Shown here: positions 31,881 through 36,427 of the stretch, piece after piece
Layout: each line of letters begins with the position of its first letter
Numbering within the stretch: the first letter of the stretch is position 1
NCBI RefSeq assembly: GCF_014199295.1
Contig: NZ_JACIJH010000023.1
Span: forward strand, 1-36,427
Source: Sphingopyxis panaciterrulae
GTDB taxonomy: Bacteria; Pseudomonadota; Alphaproteobacteria; Sphingomonadales; Sphingomonadaceae
DNA: 36,427 nucleotides
Direction of reading: 5' to 3'
Translations under genes and position numbers: made by a program
The notes under the pieces: model-generated
Database searches by the model: none
What the model saw: only the letters and a program-made list of their open reading frames with translations
What the model was told of the DNA's origin: nothing

Positions 31881-32803
31881 GCCTCGATCCGTCCTATCTG
31901 GACTATCCGCGCCGCCGGCGGGGGATGGACCATGATCTCTACCCCTGGTCGAACCTGTTCGAGCGCCCGCCGATCGCCTGGCCGGGCGGCGCGGCGGTGG
32001 CGGTCTGGCCCGTCATCAGCCTCGAATGGTTCCCGATCACTCCGTCCGACACCCCCTTCCGCGCACCGGGGCACATGCAGACGGCCTATCCCGATTATCG
32101 CCACTACACGGCGCGCGAATATGGCACGCGCGTCGGCCTCTATCGCCTGCTCGATGCCTTCGAACGCATCGGCGCGCGGATCAGCGTCGCATGCAACAGC
32201 GCGATCGCCGAGCGCTATCCCGAACTGGTTGCCGACATCGTGGCCAAGGGGCACGAGATCATCGCCCATTCGACCGACATGAACGGCACGATCGCCAGTA
32301 CCCTGCCGGTGGAGGAGGAACGCGCGCTGATCGCGACGTCGCTCGACACGCTCGAACGGGTCACCGGCGCGCGCCCGCGCGGCTGGCTCTCGATCGCCCG
32401 CTCGCAAAGCTTCGCGACGCCGCGCCTGCTCGCCGAGGCCGGCGTCGCCTATATGTGCGACTGGAGCCACGATGAACTGCCGGTGCGTTTCCAGACGGAC
32501 GCCGGGCCGATCGTCAACATCCCGCTCAACCACGAACTGTCCGACCGGCAGATCCTGACTATCCAGCAGCAGTCGGTCGACAGCTATGCCCAGCAGATGC
32601 AGGACGCATACAGGTGGCTCGAACACGAGGCGAATAGCTACGGCGGGCGCATGTTGCCGCTGCATCTCACGCCCTATATCATGGGCCTGCCCTATCGCAT
32701 CGACGCCTTCGAAACGCTGCTCGCCTGGATCACGCAGCAGGATCGATACTGGATCGCGACGGGGACGGAGATATTGCGGCACGGCATGTCCGCGCCGCGC
32801 TAG
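31877..32803 (+). CDS. PuuE-like polysaccharide-deacetylase-fold hydrolase, copy 3
   Basis: The 308-residue protein parallels copy 2: VAVWPVISLEWFP, HEIIAHSTDMNG and RGWLSIARSQSFATPRLLAEAGVAYMCDWSHDELPVRF, ending with LPLHLTPYIMGLPYRIDAFETLL. Some positions differ from copy 2: HST rather than HGI, and DWSHDELP rather than DLYHDDQP. The tandem copies could therefore act on different imides or form a hetero-oligomer. The ATG at 31877 overlaps the previous stop by 4 bp. The leuC2 gene starts 9 bp after its stop. Confidence 0.82.
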   Translation: MSLDPSYLDYPRRRRGMDHDLYPWSNLFERPPIAWPGGAAVAVWPVISLEWFPITPSDTPFRAPGHMQTAYPDYRHYTAREYGTRVGLYRLLDAFERIGARISVACNSAIAERYPELVADIVAKGHEIIAHSTDMNGTIASTLPVEEERALIATSLDTLERVTGARPRGWLSIARSQSFATPRLLAEAGVAYMCDWSHDELPVRFQTDAGPIVNIPLNHELSDRQILTIQQQSVDSYAQQMQDAYRWLEHEANSYGGRMLPLHLTPYIMGLPYRIDAFETLLAWITQQDRYWIATGTEILRHGMSAPR

Positions 32804-32812
32804 GACCCGTCG

Positions 32813-34213
32813 ATGGCCAAGCCGAAGACCATGGCGGAAAAGATATGGGAGCAGCATGTCGTGCGCGATCTCGGCGACGGCTGGGATCTGCTTCATATCG
32901 ACCGCCATCTGCTGCACGATCTCACCGGCGCGGCGGCGCTGAAAGCGCTGGCGCAGCGCGGCCTGACGGTGCGCAATCCCGAATTATGCTTTGCAACGCC
33001 GGATCATGCAGTCTCGACGTTACCCGGCCGAACCGCCACGACGTCCGCGGTCGGCGCCGGACTGCACCAAGGCTTGCGGGACGCCACTTCCGCCGCCGGT
33101 ATCCGCCTGTTCGATTTCGATGCGGGTCAGGGCATCGTCCATGTTATGGCGCCCGAACTGGGTCTGATCCTTCCCGGCTTCACGATCGCATGTGGCGACA
33201 GCCACACTTGCACCAATGGCGGCATGGGAGCGCTTACCTTTGGCATCGGGACGTCGGAATGCGTCCATGTGCTGGCCACCCAGACGCTGCGGCAGCGTCG
33301 CCCGAAGATGATGCGGATCACACTGGACGGGACGCTCGCTCGCGGTGTGACACCTAAAGACGTGATCCTGCATCTGATCGGCCGGCTCGGTTCGGCCGGT
33401 GGGAAAGGCCATATCGTCGAGTTCGCGGGACCCGTCGTGCGCGCCATGGAGGTCGACGGCCGGTTGACCCTGTGCAACCTGGCCGCCGAGATGGGCGCGC
33501 GTGCCGCGCTGATCGCGCCCGACGACAGGCTTTTCGCCTATCTGGAGGGGCGTAGCTTTACCCCGCATGGCGCCGCATTCGATGCGGCGGTCGCGCAGTG
33601 GCGCCGCCTCGCGAGCGACGAGGATGCACGCTTCGACGTCGATCTGACGATCGACGTCGGCGATGTCCGGCCCACGATAAGCTGGGGCACCAATCCCGAG
33701 CAGGTCGTGGCCATCGACCAGCCCATTCCCGATCCGCGCCATGAAAGCGACGCCGCGCGGCGGGCCGCGATGGAAGAGGCTCTTGCCTATATGGGGCTGG
33801 AGGGCGGCGTCCGGATCGCCGGCACGCCGATCCAGTGGGTGTTCATTGGGTCCTGCGCCAATTCGCGGCTGTCGGATCTGCGCGAAGCCGCGGCTATCGT
33901 CCGCGGCAAGCACGCCGCCGCGCACGTCACGGCATGGGTCGTCCCCGGCTCCGAAGCCGTGCGGCGAGCGGCGGAAGCCGAAGGGCTGGACCGCGTTTTC
34001 ACCGACGCCGGATTCCAGTGGCGCGAGCCCGGCTGCAGCCTGTGCGTCGCCGCCAATGGCGACAGGGTGCCACGCGGCGCGCGATGCGTCTCCACCTCCA
34101 ACCGCAATTTCGTCGGACGCCAGGGACCCGGCGCACGTACCCATCTCGCGAGTCCCGCCGTGGCGGCCGCGGCGGCGATCGCTGGCGCGATCGTCGATGT
34201 CGGACGGACCTGA
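32813..34213 (+). CDS. LeuC-like large subunit of an aconitase-family hydratase (copy 2)
   Basis: The 466-residue protein has the cluster cysteines C348 (IGSCANSR), C408 and C411 (EPGCSLC) and the CGDSHTCTNGGMGALTFGIGTSE segment. It is a paralogue of LeuC1, with shared landmarks such as PHGAA(F/W)DAAVAQWR and ISWGT(N/S)P. It works with LeuD2, 2 bp downstream. In the middle of the gene codon choice looks less GC-biased than in the flanking PuuE-like genes, which may reflect separate ancestry. It hydrates an unsaturated diacid in set B. Confidence 0.9.
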   Translation: MAKPKTMAEKIWEQHVVRDLGDGWDLLHIDRHLLHDLTGAAALKALAQRGLTVRNPELCFATPDHAVSTLPGRTATTSAVGAGLHQGLRDATSAAGIRLFDFDAGQGIVHVMAPELGLILPGFTIACGDSHTCTNGGMGALTFGIGTSECVHVLATQTLRQRRPKMMRITLDGTLARGVTPKDVILHLIGRLGSAGGKGHIVEFAGPVVRAMEVDGRLTLCNLAAEMGARAALIAPDDRLFAYLEGRSFTPHGAAFDAAVAQWRRLASDEDARFDVDLTIDVGDVRPTISWGTNPEQVVAIDQPIPDPRHESDAARRAAMEEALAYMGLEGGVRIAGTPIQWVFIGSCANSRLSDLREAAAIVRGKHAAAHVTAWVVPGSEAVRRAAEAEGLDRVFTDAGFQWREPGCSLCVAANGDRVPRGARCVSTSNRNFVGRQGPGARTHLASPAVAAAAAIAGAIVDVGRT

Positions 34214-34215
34214 CC

Positions 34216-34857
34216 ATGCGGCCCTTCGACCGCCTGGCCGGCATCGCCGCCCCCTTGCTCAAGGCGAACATCGACACCGACATGATCATCCGGGTCGAGC
34301 ATATGACGGCCAGCGACCAGTCGCGCCTGGGCGATCACGCCTTCGAGACATGGCGCATCGGCCCCGACGGCCGGGAAGATCCCGGTTTCGTGCTCAATCA
34401 GCCGCGTTATCGCTCGGCGCCCATTTTGCTCGCGGGCGATAATTTTGGCTGCGGGTCGTCGCGTGAACATGCGGTCGGCGCATTGCTGGGACGCGGTATC
34501 CGCGTCGTGATCGCCCCAAGCTTTGGCGAAACCTTCTACGACAATTGCTTCCAGCGGGGGCTGCTGCCGATCCGACTGGCCGCCCAAAGCATCGAGTGCA
34601 TTGCGGACGAAACCGAAAAGGGCGCGTGCAATTATGACAAGACCGTCGTCGACCTGTTGTCGACTTCCGTCCATTCCCCCCGTGGAAATCGATATCGCTT
34701 CGAGATCGAAGCCCGGCGGCGCGATGCGCTCTTGAAGGGGCTCGACGATATCGAACAATCGCTGGCGCTGCTCAACGAGGTGGAGAATTGGCAGAGCTCG
34801 GATCGAAGCACACGGCCATGGCTATGGAAGCTCCATCCGTTCCGAAGCAACGCATGA
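34216..34857 (+). CDS. LeuD-like small subunit of an aconitase-family hydratase (copy 2)
   Basis: The 213-residue protein has NIDTDMIIRVEHMTASDQSRLGDHAF and GDNFGCGSSREHAVGALLGRG. The substrate loop reads IIRVEHM where LeuD1 has IIPSREM, and even the usual proline is changed. A different substrate from LeuCD1 is therefore likely. After RPWL, where LeuD proteins normally finish, the frame continues for ten residues with no family pattern (WKLHPFRSNA). This may mark the beginning of the rearranged right border. It is the last gene of the set B operon. Confidence 0.85.
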   Translation: MRPFDRLAGIAAPLLKANIDTDMIIRVEHMTASDQSRLGDHAFETWRIGPDGREDPGFVLNQPRYRSAPILLAGDNFGCGSSREHAVGALLGRGIRVVIAPSFGETFYDNCFQRGLLPIRLAAQSIECIADETEKGACNYDKTVVDLLSTSVHSPRGNRYRFEIEARRRDALLKGLDDIEQSLALLNEVENWQSSDRSTRPWLWKLHPFRSNA

Positions 34858-35529
34858 ATCACCGATCGGCTGCGGCAGAAGAATCCGCCGCCGTCGGACG
34901 GCTTGCAGGGCTTCGAAGCATTGGCCGGGACTCTCGACCGGCTGGCTGGGGCGGCAGGATTCGGGAAATAATCTAACCGCCTGAAATACTTATATTGTTT
35001 TCGAGAAAATTCACCTGATACCAGCAAAAATCCAAGAATTTTCGGGGCTGCAGTGGGACTTTCCGGGTCTTCTTGAGCCAAAGCGCAGACACCGCCTCGC
35101 AGATCGCCTCGGCATCGGCGGCGTCATTCTTGCCGCGCTTCACGTATGGCTTCGCATATTGCGCCGGCATCAGTCGGACATCATGCCCCAGCGCGATCAA
35201 CTCGCGGGCCCAGTGATGAGAATTGCTGCAGGCCTCGATGCCGACCAGGCATCGCGGCAACTTCGCGAAGAACGGAATCACCCGCGCCCGGCTCAGGCGC
35301 TTGCGCACCACGACTTCGCCTGCGGCATCAACACCGTGGACCTGAAACACCGACTTCGCAATGTCCAACCCGATCGTCGCAATCTTCTCCATCGTAGCTC
35401 TCCTCCAGCCCATCCCGTAGATCATACCGCGGGGAGTTGGAGAGCCGTCCACGTCATCAGTTGGAGACTGTCGGCTCGAAAGCGTGGATTGGGAAAAGCC
35501 GACATTCGCAAAGGGAGTGCCCCACGCAT
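34858..35529. mobile_element. IS110 remnant and flanking non-coding border
   Basis: The interval holds the IS110 fragment plus about 115 bp on its left and 137 bp on its right without a supportable gene. AGTTGGAGA occurs twice (35435-35443 and 35459-35467). Part of the left side (34975-35050) is more AT-rich than the rest of the window. I cannot define the exact ends of the element, since IS110 elements lack normal terminal inverted repeats. Confidence 0.55.
34973..35392 (-). pseudogene. Truncated IS110-family transposase
   Basis: The frame starts MEKIATIGLDIAKSVFQVHGVD and keeps the DEDD RuvC-like residues: the first D in GLDIAKS, E in GIEACSNSHHWARE, and KNDAADAEAICEAV. An intact IS110 transposase has well over 300 residues and continues with the RPTMRFVPVKS region and a C-terminal transposase_20 domain. 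Here the similarity stops near 35090 and about 40 unrelated residues follow before a stop. The element is therefore broken and inactive. The 7-bp arms GCTCTCC (35397-35403) and GGAGAGC (35439-35445) lie just upstream. Confidence 0.8.
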
Positions 35530-36335
35530 TCACTCGGCGGGGCGATGAGAGACGCTCGCAAGACGTGCTAGCACGTCCAGCCCCTGCATGTTCAGAAAGT
35601 GGAGCAGGTCGATGAATATCCAGTTCTCGGCGATCTTGCCGTCTTCCACGCGGTATATGTCGACCACGCGCATATCCGCCGGCGCCGCTCCCGCGGGCAT
35701 GCCCATATAGCCACCGGCATTGCGAACCGTCAGATTGAGCCAGCCGAAGAAACCGCCGAAACTGCCTTCGGCCAGACGGCAGAGATGCCCGTTGAACCGG
35801 TATCCGTCATTCAGCGCATCGCGGAACGGTGCCGCATGCTGATCGATATAGCGTTCGAGCGTATAGGTCGCGCCGATCCCGGTCGGACCCCACCAGATCA
35901 TATCTTCGTACCAATGCCGGCGCATGACGTCGATCCAGGCCTCGCTGCCGTTCGCCTTGGCATAGATCATCTCGTCGATCGTCGCGAGCGTCGCGCGGCC
36001 GGTCGCGGGATCCTGCGCATCGAACATCAGCCCGTCGTGCGTCATCGGGCCCGGCTGGACCAGATGGGCGCCGGTCTGCGGCGGGAACGGGTTCTGGCCG
36101 GCCTGCACCATCAACTGGGGTATGTCGCAGAAGAAGGCGGTCTCGACGATCCGGTCGCCCTCGACCCGGTTGAACTCGGCATAGCGCATCATCGCGATCC
36201 GCCCCGTCGGCCGGATGCCCAGAAAAGGCGCGTCGAAGAGCCCCATCAGATGCCCCATCGACACGACCCAAACCGACTGGAAATCATCGATCTCGTTCGA
36301 TCCGGCGAGGAAGATATCCTGCCGACGCTGGACAT
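35530..36335 (-). pseudogene. SnoaL/NTF2-like protein, N-terminally truncated by an insertion sequence
   Basis: The readable protein runs from about NVQRRQDIFLAGSNEIDDFQSVWVVSMGHLMGLFD to RLASVSHRPAE, about 268 residues. It shows two SnoaL-like cone-fold halves with MIWWGPTGIGATYTLERYIDQHAAPFRDAL and VVDIYRVEDGKIAENWIFIDLLHFL. Relatives have a longer N-terminus before the QRRQDIF segment. Here the frame runs directly into the IS21-like end at 36336 and meets a stop. An internal GTG at 36264 could still allow a shorter product. SnoaL-like proteins occur as cyclases, hydrolases and isomerases in catabolic and polyketide clusters; this one is probably non-functional. Confidence 0.7.
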
Positions 36336-36427
36336 TGTCAAACGGCGTTCAAAAGGGACCCCCGATCGGCGTCGAAGAGGGACCCCCTTTTTGGATATGA
36401 TGTTGGTTTGTTGAAGATGGCCTTGCG
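36336..36427. mobile_element. Terminal end of an IS21-like element (runs off the window)
   Basis: From TGTCAAACGGCG at 36336 the sequence has the look of an IS21-family terminus, with multiple terminal repeats: GGCGTTCAAAAGGGACCCCC at 36344-36363 and the related GGCGTCGAAGAGGGACCCCC at 36368-36387, separated by GATC. IS21 ends commonly start with TG and carry such repeats for transposase binding. No istA reading frame is visible before the window ends. The assignment rests on the terminal pattern only. Confidence 0.65.
36344..36387 (+). repeat. Two 20-bp direct repeats, 24-bp period
   Basis: Two copies of GGCGT(T/C)(C/G)AA(A/G)AGGGACCCCC lie 24 bp apart inside the IS21-like end, differing at three positions. 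They are probable transposase-binding sites. Confidence 0.75.

Noticed and set aside
22116..32803. Polysaccharide-deacetylase-fold genes as chitin or peptidoglycan deacetylases
   Set aside because: They have no signal peptides, lack the TFDDG motif, carry the PuuE-type GW...DD(Q/L)P segment, and neighbour amidases.
26549..34857. LeuCD copies as leucine biosynthesis genes
   Set aside because: There is no leuA or leuB nearby, two copies lie in catabolic operons, and the LeuD specificity loops are atypical.
1..36427. tRNA or rRNA genes, CRISPR arrays, phage or conjugation genes
   Set aside because: I looked through intergenic regions and frames and saw none; the only mobile traces are the IS110 and IS21-like remnants at the right edge.

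Overview
The window is GC-rich and tightly packed. It carries a TonB-dependent receptor, IclR and LysR regulators, GPH-type and other MFS carriers, DUF1330 and SnoaL-like proteins and many CoA- or diacid-handling enzymes. This mix suggests an alphaproteobacterium, most likely a sphingomonad (Sphingobium, Novosphingobium or Sphingopyxis type). That placement rests on gene style, not on a marker gene. I see no rRNA, tRNA, CRISPR array or replication gene. Almost everything from 0.1 to 34.9 kb looks like one large catabolic island.

Left part (1-20 kb). The sequence opens with an SDR tail and an SDR / amidohydrolase / DUF4440 operon. Four SAM-methyltransferase-like genes follow (MT1-MT4). Three of them sit next to a small helical protein of 87-106 residues and overlap it by 4 bp. 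Interspersed are a LysR regulator, two IclR regulators, two MFS carriers, a TonB receptor operon (receptor, DUF3089 hydrolase, Tat-exported alpha/beta hydrolase, small partner, MT3) and a second exported hydrolase. This half looks like uptake, early attack and regulation.

Right part (19.6-34.9 kb). A PHBH-type FAD monooxygenase precedes two parallel sets of ring-opening and diacid enzymes. Set A has a maleate-isomerase-like enzyme, a PuuE-like cyclic amidohydrolase, an isocitrate-lyase/PEP-mutase family lyase, an isochorismatase-fold amidase, a TcuA-like flavoprotein and a LeuCD-type hydratase. Set B has a CaiB CoA-transferase, an HMG-CoA-lyase-like enzyme, an isochorismatase-fold amidase, two PuuE-like enzymes and a second LeuCD pair. 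Each set reads as: cyclic imide (or similar N-ring) to half-amide to unsaturated diacid to hydroxy-diacid to C-C cleavage. The nearest precedents are imidase/half-amidase pathways and the dimethylmaleate hydratase plus dimethylmalate lyase steps of nicotinate fermentation.

Regulation. I found a recurring inverted repeat of the form TATCC-N7-GGATA in eight promoter regions (2.95, 4.48, 6.98, 10.54, 16.27, 18.78, 21.24 and 28.02 kb; the 16.27 and 28.02 kb copies are weak). It links nearly all operons into one regulon, and the two very similar IclR proteins are the obvious candidates to bind it. A different shared element, CAATT-N10-TAGATCAAAT, lies at the leuC1 promoter and in the caiB/lyase divergent promoter.

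Right edge (34.9-36.4 kb). A truncated IS110 transposase, a SnoaL-like gene that has lost its N-terminus, and the end of an IS21-like element mark a rearranged border.
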